Origin: Streptomyces sp. TN58
GTDB taxonomy: Bacteria; Actinomycetota; Actinomycetes; Streptomycetales; Streptomycetaceae
Direction: 5' to 3'
Length of the DNA stretch: 64,000 nt
Assembly (NCBI RefSeq): GCF_001941845.1
Contig: NZ_CP018870.1
Coordinates: 6,734,001-6,798,000, forward strand
Below the pieces are notes generated by a model. That model made no database searches. It saw only the letters and a program-made list of their open reading frames with translations, and had not been told where the DNA came from. Below are positions 42,378-51,292 of the stretch, one piece after another (within the stretch, counting starts at the first letter, position 1; the number at the start of each line of letters is the position of its first letter). The position numbers and the translations under genes are program-made.

Positions 42378-45275
42378 TCAGTGGAGCTGGCGGCGGACCA
42401 GGCTGTGGAAGAGGCCGTCGGGGTCGGCGAGGAGATCGGCCGGTGGGCCCTGCTGGACGATCCGGCCGTCCGCCATGGCGATGACGCGGTCGGCATCCAT
42501 GATCGTGGACAGGCGGTGGGCGATCACGACGCGGGTGGTCCGCAGGGCACGCGTGGACTCGATGACCACGCGCTGGGCCTCGTTGTCCAGTGCGCTGGTG
42601 GCCTCGTCGAGGAACAGGACGCGCGGCTTGCGGATGAGGGCCTGGGCGATCATCAGCCGTTGCCGCTGGCCGCCCGAGACGGTGCCCCCGCCGTCGGACA
42701 GGACGGTGTGCATGCCCATCGGCATGGCCTTGACGTCCTCCGCGAGGCCCGCCAGTGCCGCGGCCTCCCACACCTCTTCGAGAGTGAACGACCCGGCGCC
42801 GCGGATGCAGTCGAGGAGTGAGCCGGACAGGGGCTGGGCGTTCTGCAGGACCACTCCGCACTGGCGGCGCACGGCCGCCCGGTCGAGCGCCGCCAGGTCC
42901 TGGCCGTCGTAGAGCACGCTGCCCGAGGCGGGCTCGTCGAAGCCGATGAGCAGCCGCAGCAGCGTCGACTTGCCGCAGCCGCTGGCTCCGACGATCGCGA
43001 CGAACTCGCCCGGTGCGATGCGCAGGCTGACGTCGTCGAGTACGAGCGGGCCGTCGTCCGCATAACGGTAGGACAGGTTCCTCGCTTCGAGGACGCCCGT
43101 CAGCTCTCCGGGTGCGGTACTGGAGCGGGCCACCTCAGGGGTCTCCCGCAGGACCGGCGCGATCTGCTCGAACATCGGCAGCACCGACGCGGCCGAGACG
43201 AGTGCCCCGGTCAGCTGTGTCACGGACGACAGCAGCATCGTCAGCGCGGTGCTGAAGGTGAGGAACTCGCCGGCGGACAGGGAGCCGCGGGCCGGCCCCG
43301 CCAGCAGCACGAACACCGCCATCGTGCACAGCGGCAGTTGGACGGCTCCGAGGACCGTGCTGATGTTCTGTATCCGGCCGATGCGCTGGTGGAGGTCGCG
43401 GGTCCGGGCGAACTCCCGCGCCCAGGCCGCGTACGCGAAGCTCTCGGCCGCCGCCACGCGGAGCTTGGGCAGGCCGCGCAGCGTCTGGAAGGCCTGGTTG
43501 GCCAGCCGGTGGCCGAGCCTGTTCAACCGGCGCTCGTAGCGCAGCTGCCACAGCCCCAGGAACAGGAAGACCCCCGCGAAGACGGCCGGCACGGCCAGCG
43601 CCGCCATCGCCAGCGGCACGCTGTGGACGAACAGCAGCACCAGGCTCACCACTCCGACCGTGCACGCCTGTACGCACACCGGGCCGATGCCGGACAGGAC
43701 GCGCCGGACGGCGCTGACACCCATCGCAGCACCGGCCAGTTCGCCGGTGGAGCGGCCCGCGAAGAAGGTGGCCGGCAGCCGCAGCAGCCGGTCCCACACC
43801 GCCGGCTGCAAGGTCGCCTCGATACGGCCCTCCATGCGCAGGAGGGAGGTGTTCTGCAGCAGCATGAAGACCGCCGCGACGACGCCGGCCGCGACCAGCG
43901 CCAGCCCGGTCTGCACGATGAGGCCGTTCTCGGCCTGCGGGACGTACCGCCCGAGGACCTGTCCCGTGGCGATCGGCACCAGCGCGGCCAGGACCACCGA
44001 GACCAGTCCGCCCAGCAGCAGCCGGCGCAGCTCGGGGAGGGTGCCCCGAACGCCGAAGCGGAGCAGGGCGGGCAGGCCCACCGGCCCGTCGGGCAGGGGG
44101 CGGTACAGCATGACGGCGCGCGGTTCGAAGGCGGCCGCGCCGGCCTTCCCGATCCGCTCGCGCCGGCCGCCGGCGGGGTCGACCGCCTCGTAGCGGCCGC
44201 GCCGCCACAGCAGCGCGACGGGCGTGCCGTCCTTCGCACGCCGCCCCACCAGCGGCCCGCTGTTCTCCCGCCACCAGCGCCCGCCGAGCCGGACCGGGCG
44301 GATGCGGATCCGCGAGGCGAGCGCGATGCGTTCGACGGGGTCCAGCTGCTCCGCCGCGGCGCCGGCCCCGGCCGGCGGGGTGAGGGTGATGCCGGCCGCG
44401 TCGGCGACGACGCGGCACGCGGCGAAGGCCGCGTCGACGCTCGCGCCCCGGTAAGGCTCCCTGCGGGAACGGGCGATGGACGCGAGCAGGGTCCGGTCCG
44501 CATCGGTGCGGGCCTCGCGGCCCGCCGCGATCCCGGCGGCCGTACGGTCCTCGTGCGCGCGCTCCAGCTGTTCGATCCAGCCGTCCAGGGCGTACAGCAG
44601 CCGGTACTGCTGGTCGACCATGCCCTGCCACATCGCCGCGTCGACAAGGAGGGTGCCGACCGCCTCCGCCTCGTACAGGGCGCCGTACCGGACGCTGCCG
44701 GGGGCGATCCGCATCCACAGGATGTCGTCGTCGGCGCCGCCGTGGCCGGCGCGGGCGGCATCCTCCAGCGGTGCCTCGTAGAGCACGCGCAGACCGCGGC
44801 CGATGCCGCGTGCGAAGGCGTCCTCCAGCGGGCTGGGCCGACCGGCGGGGGCGGCGCCGTACTCCCCGGCACCGTACTCTGCCCCGCCGTACTCCCCGGC
44901 ACCGTAGTCCCCGGCGCTGTAGTCCCCGTTCTGCGGATAGTCGGTGCGGTACAGCTCGCGCAGCTCGATGCGGCGCAGCCGGCATCCCGGGACGGGCCGC
45001 CCGGCGAGGGTGTGCGCGGGGCCTTCGGCAGGCCCGAGCAGCAGCGCGCCCGGCTCCAGCCGGCCCAGGAAGTGCCAGTGCCCGGCCTGCGCGGCGTCCA
45101 CGGCGAACAGGTCCAACCCGCCCTCGACGACCAGCCACAGCACGAGCGGACCCTCCAGGGACAGGCTGCGCACACCCGTGCAGTCGACGGGTGTCCCCAG
45201 GGCGCCCAGGGCGGCGACGACCGGGTCGGCCGCGGCGGTGGCGGGGGAGCCGTCGGCGGAGTGCGGGTACGTCAC
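42378..45275 (-). CDS. NHLM-type peptide exporter ABC transporter (second ABC component)
   Basis: A 965-residue ABC protein of the NHLM bacteriocin-export type 2 class. A long N-terminal non-peptidase region (about 1-390) contains the repeat tract DYGAGEYGG. A six-helix transmembrane domain follows (about 400-680), then an ATPase domain (about 715-955) with Walker A GASGCGKST, LSGSLLDCIRG, signature SGGQRQR, Walker B LFLDEATSALD and the switch HRLS. There is no C39 peptidase. GTG 45275 begins 1 bp after the stop of the upstream C39-ABC gene (TGAgGTG), so the two are co-translated. Together they should export the precursor peptide encoded at 48467. Confidence 0.93.
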   Translation of the reverse strand: MTYPHSADGSPATAAADPVVAALGALGTPVDCTGVRSLSLEGPLVLWLVVEGGLDLFAVDAAQAGHWHFLGRLEPGALLLGPAEGPAHTLAGRPVPGCRLRRIELRELYRTDYPQNGDYSAGDYGAGEYGGAEYGAGEYGAAPAGRPSPLEDAFARGIGRGLRVLYEAPLEDAARAGHGGADDDILWMRIAPGSVRYGALYEAEAVGTLLVDAAMWQGMVDQQYRLLYALDGWIEQLERAHEDRTAAGIAAGREARTDADRTLLASIARSRREPYRGASVDAAFAACRVVADAAGITLTPPAGAGAAAEQLDPVERIALASRIRIRPVRLGGRWWRENSGPLVGRRAKDGTPVALLWRRGRYEAVDPAGGRRERIGKAGAAAFEPRAVMLYRPLPDGPVGLPALLRFGVRGTLPELRRLLLGGLVSVVLAALVPIATGQVLGRYVPQAENGLIVQTGLALVAAGVVAAVFMLLQNTSLLRMEGRIEATLQPAVWDRLLRLPATFFAGRSTGELAGAAMGVSAVRRVLSGIGPVCVQACTVGVVSLVLLFVHSVPLAMAALAVPAVFAGVFLFLGLWQLRYERRLNRLGHRLANQAFQTLRGLPKLRVAAAESFAYAAWAREFARTRDLHQRIGRIQNISTVLGAVQLPLCTMAVFVLLAGPARGSLSAGEFLTFSTALTMLLSSVTQLTGALVSAASVLPMFEQIAPVLRETPEVARSSTAPGELTGVLEARNLSYRYADDGPLVLDDVSLRIAPGEFVAIVGASGCGKSTLLRLLIGFDEPASGSVLYDGQDLAALDRAAVRRQCGVVLQNAQPLSGSLLDCIRGAGSFTLEEVWEAAALAGLAEDVKAMPMGMHTVLSDGGGTVSGGQRQRLMIAQALIRKPRVLFLDEATSALDNEAQRVVIESTRALRTTRVVIAHRLSTIMDADRVIAMADGRIVQQGPPADLLADPDGLFHSLVRRQLH
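44857..44931. repeat. Five 15-bp tandem repeats inside the ABC gene
   Basis: Units of CCGTACTCCCCGGCA type start at 44857, 44872, 44887, 44902 and 44917. They encode the pentapeptide series DYSAG, DYGAG, EYGGA, EYGAG, EYGAA in the N-terminal region of the exporter. The unit is a multiple of three, so the number of repeats can vary without a frameshift. Confidence 0.85.
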
Positions 45276-45276
45276 C

Positions 45277-47562
45277 TCAGTGCTCCCTGACCAGTGAGGC
45301 GTACGCGCCCCGCGCGGCGACCAGTTGCTCGTGCCGGCCGCGTTCCACGACCGTGCCCCGGTCGAGCACGACGATCTCGTCGCTGTCGCGCACCGTGCTC
45401 AGCCGGTGGGCGATGACCACGCAGGCACAGCCGCGGCGGCGCAGGTTGTCGATGACGACCTGCTCGGTCACCGCGTCCAGGGCGCTGGTCACCTCGTCGA
45501 GCACCAGCACGCTGGGGCGCCGCACCAGCGCCCGGGCGATCTCCAGGCGCTGGCGCTGGCCGCCGGAGAAGTTGCGGCCGTCCTGCTCCACGCGGCTGTG
45601 GATGCCGCCGGGGCGGCGGGCCACCACCTCGTAGACGGCGGCGTCCTCCAGGGCGGCGACGACGGCCTCGTCCGCGATGGTGGGGTCCCACAGCGCGACG
45701 TTGTCGCGGACGGTGCCTTCGAAGAGGAAGACGTCCTGGTCGACGAAGGAGACCGACGCGGCGAGCGCACCGCGCGGGATGTCCTCCAGCCGCATCCCGT
45801 CGATGCGGACGGCACCCGCCCAGGGGGTGTGCAGGCCGGAAATCAGCCGGGAGACGGTGGACTTGCCGCTGCCGGAGCCGCCGACGAGCGCGACCTGCTG
45901 CCCGGGTCCGACCGACAGGGAGAACCCCTCCAACAGCGGCGCGTCCAGCGGGCTGTAGCCGAAGGTGACGCCGTCCAGCTCCACATGCCCCTTCAGGCGG
46001 CGGGTGGAGGCGGCGGGCTCGCGCCGGGCGTGGACCGGGTCGACGGGGAAGTTCTCGACGTCCCCCAGGCGGGCGACGTCGGCCGCGAAGTCCTGGATCC
46101 GGCCGGCGACTCCGCCCAGCCGGGCGATCGGCGCGGTGAAGCTGGTCACCAGGGCCTGGAAGGCGACGAGCAGCCCCACCGTGAGATGGCCCTCCACCGC
46201 CCGCAGGCCGCCGATCGTCAGGATCAGCGCGCTGTTGAACGCCGCCAGCGTGGGCGCGACGACCGCCAGCCACGCGCCCGGCACGCCGAGCCGCTGCTGG
46301 ACGTCGAGGGTGACCGCGTGCTGTCCCGCCCAGCGGCGGAAGTAGCCGTTCTCGCCGCCGGTCGCCTTCATCGTCTCGATGAGCTGGAGGCCGCCGTACG
46401 AGGTGTTGGTCAGCCGGGCGCTCTCGGCACGCAGCTTGCGCGTACCGGTGGCCCGTACGCGGATGGCGATCCGCAGGGCGGCCAGGTTGAGCAGCGCCAC
46501 GGCCACTCCGACGAGCGTGAGCTGCGGATCGTACGTCCACAGCAGCACCGCGTAGAGCACGACCACGACCGTGTCCACGGCCGCGGCGGACAGGTCACGG
46601 GCGAGGGTCTCGGCGACCGTGTCGTTGGACTGCAGGCGCTGGACCAGATCGGCGGGGTTGCGCTGGGAGTAGAAGGCGACGGGAAGTCTGAGCAGGTGGC
46701 GGAAGAAGCGGGCGCTGCCCAGGGTCGAGGAGATGACGCGCCCGCGCAGCAGATTGGCCTGGAGCAGCGCGGTGAGGGTCGCGGTGAGTACGAGGGCGAC
46801 GGCCATCGCGGCGAACAGCACACCCAGCAGGGACGTCTGCTGCCCGATCAGGAACATGTCGATGTAAGTGCGGCTCAGGGCCGGCACCGACGCGCCGACC
46901 GCCACCAGCAGGAGGCTGCACACCACGGCGGCGGCCATGGTGCCCGAAGTGCCCCGCAGACGGGCCGGCATGCCGCCCAGGGCTCCCGGCCTGCGGCCGC
47001 CCCGGCGGAAGCCGTCACCGGGCTCGAAGGTGAGGACGACTCCGGTGAAGCTGGAGTCGAACTCGTCCATGGGGACGAAGCGACGGCCCTTGCCCGGGTC
47101 GTTGACGTACACGCCCCGGCGTCCGAACCGCCGGGCCGTGCCCTCGTAGACGACGTAGTGGTTGAACTCCCAGAACAGGACGGCCGGGCCGCGCACCTCG
47201 GCGAGCGCGGACAGGTCCATCTGCATCCCCTTGGCCTTCAGCCCGTACCCGCGGGCGGCCCTGAGGAGGTTGCCGGCGCGGGAGCCGTCGCGGGAGACCC
47301 CGCAGGCGATGCGCAGTTCTTCGAGGGGGACGAAGCGGCCGTGGTGGCCGAGGACCATGGCCAGTGCGGCGGCGCCGCACTCCACGGCCTCCATCTGCAG
47401 CACGGTGGGGGTGCGCACGGGACGGGGGGTACGTCCCCTGGGGGAGGGAGTGCGGGCGGGTCCGCGGCGGGCGCCGCGCTTGGGTTCGGGGCGGTGGCGC
47501 CTGCGTCCGGCGGGCGGGAGGTGCGGAGCACGCGCCCGGGCCGCGGCGTGCGGCGCGGTCAT
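45277..47562 (-). CDS. C39 peptidase-containing ABC transporter (NHLM first ABC component)
   Basis: A 761-residue peptidase-exporter. A basic, Pro/Arg-rich head precedes a C39 cysteine peptidase with Cys in MEAVECGAAALAMVLGHHG, His in EFNHYVVYEG and Asp in VNDPGKGRR. A six-helix membrane domain follows, then an ATPase with Walker A GGSGSGKST, signature SGGQRQR, VLDEVTSALD and HRLS. The C39 domain removes double-glycine leaders during export, matching the SGG sites in the precursor at 48467. ATG 47562 overlaps the HlyD-like gene stop by 4 bp (ATGA). The start was placed there because an upstream extension to 47664 is antisense-like. Confidence 0.95.
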   Translation of the reverse strand: MTAPHAAARARAPHLPPAGRRRHRPEPKRGARRGPARTPSPRGRTPRPVRTPTVLQMEAVECGAAALAMVLGHHGRFVPLEELRIACGVSRDGSRAGNLLRAARGYGLKAKGMQMDLSALAEVRGPAVLFWEFNHYVVYEGTARRFGRRGVYVNDPGKGRRFVPMDEFDSSFTGVVLTFEPGDGFRRGGRRPGALGGMPARLRGTSGTMAAAVVCSLLLVAVGASVPALSRTYIDMFLIGQQTSLLGVLFAAMAVALVLTATLTALLQANLLRGRVISSTLGSARFFRHLLRLPVAFYSQRNPADLVQRLQSNDTVAETLARDLSAAAVDTVVVVLYAVLLWTYDPQLTLVGVAVALLNLAALRIAIRVRATGTRKLRAESARLTNTSYGGLQLIETMKATGGENGYFRRWAGQHAVTLDVQQRLGVPGAWLAVVAPTLAAFNSALILTIGGLRAVEGHLTVGLLVAFQALVTSFTAPIARLGGVAGRIQDFAADVARLGDVENFPVDPVHARREPAASTRRLKGHVELDGVTFGYSPLDAPLLEGFSLSVGPGQQVALVGGSGSGKSTVSRLISGLHTPWAGAVRIDGMRLEDIPRGALAASVSFVDQDVFLFEGTVRDNVALWDPTIADEAVVAALEDAAVYEVVARRPGGIHSRVEQDGRNFSGGQRQRLEIARALVRRPSVLVLDEVTSALDAVTEQVVIDNLRRRGCACVVIAHRLSTVRDSDEIVVLDRGTVVERGRHEQLVAARGAYASLVREH

Positions 47563-48365
47563 GGCAGCAGCCAGTCGACGGGACGCTGCGCGGCCAGGTG
47601 CACCGCGCCGGTGACGGGCGTCCGCGAGTCGACGGCGTACGGGGGCCCGTCCGCGGAGGACCACCGGTAGCCGGACGCGGTGGAGGAGGAGCGTTCGAGG
47701 CGCACGACCACGGCCACCGGACTGCCGTTACGGGAGAACTGCTCGGCGAGGTTGCCGTCGGCGAGGAAGCCGGCGATCTGCCCCCGGGTGAGGGGTGCGC
47801 GGCCGACGGCGGCGACGCGTCCGCGGAGCATGCCGAACCGCTGCCGCGGGACGGACTGGACGCTCAGGTCGACGGCGGCGCCCACGGGAACCGCCGCGCC
47901 GCTGCCGCCCGGCACGTACAACACCGCCACCAGCGGGTCCTGCGGACCCTGCGCACGCTCCAGGGTGGCCACGTCCGCACCCGTGGCGACGACCGAGCCG
48001 ACCTTCGCCACCAGCGTGGTCAGCCGTCCCGCGGTCACCACGCGCACCGGCCGTTCTCCCTGCTCCGTACGGACGTTGAGCAGGGGGGTGCCGGCGGCCA
48101 GCATCTGGCCCTCCTCGGCGAGGACGCCCGTCACCTGCCCGGCGACCGGCGTCTGCAGTACGTAGCTGCCCTCGGCCCGGGTGAGGATGCCGGGCGCGCT
48201 CAGCTTGGACGACACGGTGCCCGTGCAGGCCCAGTAGCCCGCGGCCGCCATCACGACGACCGTCACGGCGAGGACGAGCCGCCCCTGCGGGCGCGCGAAG
48301 CGGACGGGCAGGTCGAGTTCTTCGGGCGATTGCAGCTTGGAAAGAGCCTTTTGGCGAAACTGCAC
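47559..48365 (-). CDS. HlyD-family secretion protein of NHLM system
   Basis: A 268-residue membrane-fusion protein with one N-terminal membrane helix (about 29-47). The N-terminus FRQKALSKLQSPEELDLPVR is typical of NHLM secretion adaptors. The lipoyl/biotinyl-like barrel covers about 60-150 (APGILTRAEGSYVLQTPVAG, GQMLAAGTPLLNVRTEQGE), with a beta-barrel region after it. It bridges the ABC pair and the cell exterior. It is the first of the three coupled export genes and starts at ATG 48365, 101 bp after the precursor gene. Confidence 0.92.
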   Translation of the reverse strand: MQFRQKALSKLQSPEELDLPVRFARPQGRLVLAVTVVVMAAAGYWACTGTVSSKLSAPGILTRAEGSYVLQTPVAGQVTGVLAEEGQMLAAGTPLLNVRTEQGERPVRVVTAGRLTTLVAKVGSVVATGADVATLERAQGPQDPLVAVLYVPGGSGAAVPVGAAVDLSVQSVPRQRFGMLRGRVAAVGRAPLTRGQIAGFLADGNLAEQFSRNGSPVAVVVRLERSSSTASGYRWSSADGPPYAVDSRTPVTGAVHLAAQRPVDWLLP

Positions 48366-48415
48366 GGACTTGTTTCCTTCGACTGCATTCGAATCGGTGG
48401 GGCGCGGGGACAGCC

Positions 48416-48453
48416 GTGAGCCCCGGAGCCGTGGGGGAAGCTCCGGGGCTCAC
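48416..48453 (-). terminator. Hairpin between precursor and export genes
   Basis: A perfect 14-bp stem (48416-48429 with 48440-48453) and a 10-base loop separate the precursor gene from the HlyD-like gene. It may be a partial terminator or a 3'-end stabiliser that makes precursor mRNA more abundant than exporter mRNA. Confidence 0.75.
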
Positions 48454-48466
48454 CGGGTTTTCCCGG

Positions 48467-48706
48467 TCAGAGACCGGCGCGGCCGGCGTTCACCGAGACG
48501 CCGGTGATGCCCGTGACGAGCCCGGGGACGTGGGAGACGATGCCCGTCGCGGCCTGGACGGTGTCGAGGGAGCCCACGACACCCACGATGCTGGTGACAT
48601 CGCTGGTCACGGCGCCGGCCAGGCCGCCGGACACACTGATGACACCGCCGGAGACGGCGTCCAGCTCGGTGTCGTCGATCTCACGGGTCTCGATGTCGTT
48701 ACGCAT
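48467..48706 (-). CDS. Double-glycine-leader precursor peptide, cysteine-free core
   Basis: A 79-residue precursor. The 21-residue leader is acidic, MRNDIETREIDDTELDAVSG then G, and ends in the ELxxVSGG motif cut by C39 peptidases. The 58-residue core is rich in Val, Gly, Ser, Thr and Ala, has no Cys, Trp, Tyr or Phe, and carries a second VSGG at residues 25-28. Lanthionine or sactionine chemistry is therefore excluded, and no modification enzyme lies nearby. The core would be a hydrophobic, probably unmodified secreted peptide: a bacteriocin, signal or surface-active peptide. The start at ATG 48706 (behind GAAAGGTG) is preferred over GTG 48715. It is the first gene of the export locus. Confidence 0.88.
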   Translation of the reverse strand: MRNDIETREIDDTELDAVSGGVISVSGGLAGAVTSDVTSIVGVVGSLDTVQAATGIVSHVPGLVTGITGVSVNAGRAGL

Positions 48707-49147
48707 GGAGCGCACCTTTCAATGGGGGGAGGAATTCATCGCCGCTGCCGGTTTCCGGTGGTGCGACGCGAGAGATGAAAGCACGCGAACAGGCTGGTCA
48801 TCCAATCCCGTTGACCACTCGTCACCGGTGGGGGAGTGCCTTTGGCGACGGACGTGCAGCTTGATTCACGAAATGGTGGCGACTTCTTCACGAGATCGAG
48901 TAACAGATATGGACCACCCCTTGCCGGCACGGAGCGGAACGGGACATTCCGGCCGCAAATGGAGGGGTCCCTCCGGGCAGGCGGCGGGGTGGGGGCGGCC
49001 GCCTGTCGGGATCGCGCACACGATGTGCAGGTTTGCGGAGGGCGCGGGGCGTCAGGGCGCCGTCACACACGGTGCGTGAACGGCCGAGGGGCCGGGCCGT
49101 CGGGATCGACGACCCGGCCCCCCGGCCGGCTGCGGTGTGCGTACTGC
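48707..49147. promoter_or_regulatory. Upstream region of the precursor peptide gene
   Basis: A 441-bp region between the precursor start and the recQ 3' end. The segment 48730-48930 is clearly less GC-rich than the surroundings, with ATTCAT, AACAGG, TTGATTCACG and AACAGATATGG. This is typical of a strong promoter zone, but I cannot fix the -10 and -35 boxes. An open frame of 64 residues on the minus strand (48736-48930) has no ribosome binding site that I can defend. Confidence 0.5.
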
Positions 49148-51157
49148 CTACTGCCAGTCCTCGTCCCAGGGCGGCGGCTCCATTCCCTCCGGGTCGAAGG
49201 GAGGCTCCTCGGGGTCGGGACCGGCAGGAGCCGCGGTGGACGCGGCGGTAACGGCGGCCGCGCCGGGAGCGCCGCCACCGGCCGTACCGCTTCCGTCCGT
49301 GTCTCCGCCGCATCGCGCCAGCGTCCCGAGAACCCCGTCGGCGTACTTGGCGAGCTTGGCCTCGCCGACGCCGCCGATGGTGCCCAGCTCCTCCACCGTG
49401 GCCGGCAGCCGCGTGGCGATCTCCCGCAGCGTCGCGTCGTGGAAGACGACATAGGCCGGGACGCCCTGCTCCTTCGCCGTCTCGGCCCGCCAGGCGCGCA
49501 GGGCCAGGAAGAACGGCTCGGCCGCCGCCGGCAGGTCGACCGGTACCCGGCTGCCCTTGCCCGAGCGCGACCCGGACTCCTTGCGGGAGGGGGCGGCGGG
49601 CGCCTTCTCCTTCCGCATCGGGACGCTGCGGCGTCCCCCCAGCACCTCGCCGCTGTCCTCCGTCAGCACCAGCGTCCCGTAGTCGCCCTCCACCGCCAGC
49701 AGCCGCTGCGCCAGCAGCTGGCGCACCACGCCCCGCCACTCCGCGGTCCCCAGGTCCGCGCCCACGCCGAACACCGACAGCGCGTCATGGTCGAACTGGA
49801 TGACCTTGGCCGTCTTCTTGCCCTGGAGGATGTCGATGATCTGGCCGGCACCGAACTTCTGCCGCCGCTCCTTCGCCAGCCGCCACACCGTCGACAGCAG
49901 CTTCTGCGCGGCGACCGTCCCGTCCCAGGACTCGGCCGGCGCCAGACACGTGTCGCAGTTGCCGCACGGGGTGCCCGTCTGGCCGAAGTACGCCAGCAGC
50001 CGCACCCGGCGGCACTCGACCGTCTCGCACAGCGCCAGCATGGCGTCCAGGTGCATGCCCAGCGAGCGCCGGTGCGCCTCGTCCCCTTCGGAGCCGTCGA
50101 TGAGCTTGCGCTGCTGGACCACGTCCTGCAGGCCGTACGCCAGCCATGCCGTGGCGGGCTCGCCGTCACGGCCGGCGCGACCGGTCTCCTGGTAGTAGCC
50201 CTCCACCGACTTCGGAAGGTCCAGGTGCGCCACGAAACGCACGTCCGGCTTGTCGATGCCCATGCCGAAGGCGATCGTGGCGACCACCACGACCCCTTCC
50301 TCCCGCAGGAAGCGCGCCTGGTTCGCGGCGCGCGCCCGGGCGTCCATCCCCGCGTGGTACGCCACGGCGTCGATGCCGTGCTCCACCAGCGAGGCCGCGG
50401 TCTTCTCCACCGACGCCCTGGACAGGCAGTACACGACCCCGGCGTCCCCGGCGTGCTCGGTCCGGATCAGGTCCAGCAGCTGCTTGAGCGGGTTGTTCTT
50501 CGCGACGATGCGGTACTGGATGTTCGGCCGGTCGAAGCTGGCGACGAAGTGCCGGGCGTCCTCCAGACCGAGCCGCGCCACGATCTCCGCGTGGGTCGCC
50601 TCCGTGGCCGTCGCCGTCAGCGCGATCCGCGGCACCTTCGGCCAGCGCTCGTGCAGCATGGACAGCGCGAGGTAGTCGGGCCGGAAGTCGTGGCCCCACT
50701 GCGCGACGCAGTGCGCCTCGTCGATCGCGAAGACCGACACCCTGCCCCGGTCGAGGAGCCGCTGGGCGCTCTCGGTGCGCAGCCGCTCGGGGGCCAGGTA
50801 GAGCAGGTCCAGCTCGTCGGCGAGAAAGGCCTGCTCGACGGCCTGCCGCTCGTACGGGTCCTGCGTGGAATTGAGGAATCCGGCCCGGACCCCGAGCGCG
50901 TTCAACGCGTTCACCTGGTCCTGCATGAGCGCGATCAGCGGCGAGATCACGACGCCCGTACCCTCCCTGACCAGCGCCGGGATCTGGTAGCAGAGCGACT
51001 TGCCGCCGCCGGTCGGCATCAGCACGAGTGCGTCCCCGCCGCTGACCACCTGCTCGATGATCTCCGCCTGCTCGCCGCGGAAGGAGTCGTATCCGAACAC
51101 GCGGTGCAGTACCTGCAGAGCGTCGGAGGTATCGGGGGAAGTGTCCGGAAGGGCCAT
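49148..51157 (-). CDS. recQ: ATP-dependent DNA helicase RecQ
   Basis: A 669-residue superfamily 2 helicase unwinding DNA 3'-5' in recombination and repair. The helicase domains have Walker [69 protein letters not shown] and the arginine-finger block ETGRAGRDG. The zinc-binding region has [10 protein letters not shown] then CGNCDTC. The RQC domain follows, then an HRDC domain (about 525-605) and a Pro/Glu-rich tail. The start is ATG 51157. It is complete. The gene downstream in the same direction is the peptide-export locus, which has its own promoter region. Confidence 0.97.
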   Translation of the reverse strand: MALPDTSPDTSDALQVLHRVFGYDSFRGEQAEIIEQVVSGGDALVLMPTGGGKSLCYQIPALVREGTGVVISPLIALMQDQVNALNALGVRAGFLNSTQDPYERQAVEQAFLADELDLLYLAPERLRTESAQRLLDRGRVSVFAIDEAHCVAQWGHDFRPDYLALSMLHERWPKVPRIALTATATEATHAEIVARLGLEDARHFVASFDRPNIQYRIVAKNNPLKQLLDLIRTEHAGDAGVVYCLSRASVEKTAASLVEHGIDAVAYHAGMDARARAANQARFLREEGVVVVATIAFGMGIDKPDVRFVAHLDLPKSVEGYYQETGRAGRDGEPATAWLAYGLQDVVQQRKLIDGSEGDEAHRRSLGMHLDAMLALCETVECRRVRLLAYFGQTGTPCGNCDTCLAPAESWDGTVAAQKLLSTVWRLAKERRQKFGAGQIIDILQGKKTAKVIQFDHDALSVFGVGADLGTAEWRGVVRQLLAQRLLAVEGDYGTLVLTEDSGEVLGGRRSVPMRKEKAPAAPSRKESGSRSGKGSRVPVDLPAAAEPFFLALRAWRAETAKEQGVPAYVVFHDATLREIATRLPATVEELGTIGGVGEAKLAKYADGVLGTLARCGGDTDGSGTAGGGAPGAAAVTAASTAAPAGPDPEEPPFDPEGMEPPPWDEDWQ

Positions 51158-51217
51158 CCGAGAAGCCTAACGGCACCCGCCGACACGCCGGGTCCGTCCA
51201 CCGGAGTCCGCACGGGG

Positions 51218-51263
51218 AGGTGCCGTGGCGGGGTACGGCCCGCCGTACCCCGCCACGGCACCT
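51218..51263. terminator. Strong terminator downstream of the repeat protein
   Basis: A perfect 21-bp stem (51218-51238 with 51243-51263) and a 4-base loop lie between the recQ start and the 3' end of the triple-repeat protein gene. Confidence 0.9.
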
Positions 51264-51292
51264 GCGACCCGCGAACGGGCTCGTCCGGGAGG

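Noticed and set aside
42378..48706. Lanthipeptide cluster
   Set aside because: The precursor core has no cysteine and no LanM, LanB or LanC-type gene is nearby; only transport genes are present.
48736..48930. 64-residue open frame upstream of the precursor gene
   Set aside because: No ribosome binding site, no family, and it lies in an AT-richer promoter-like zone.
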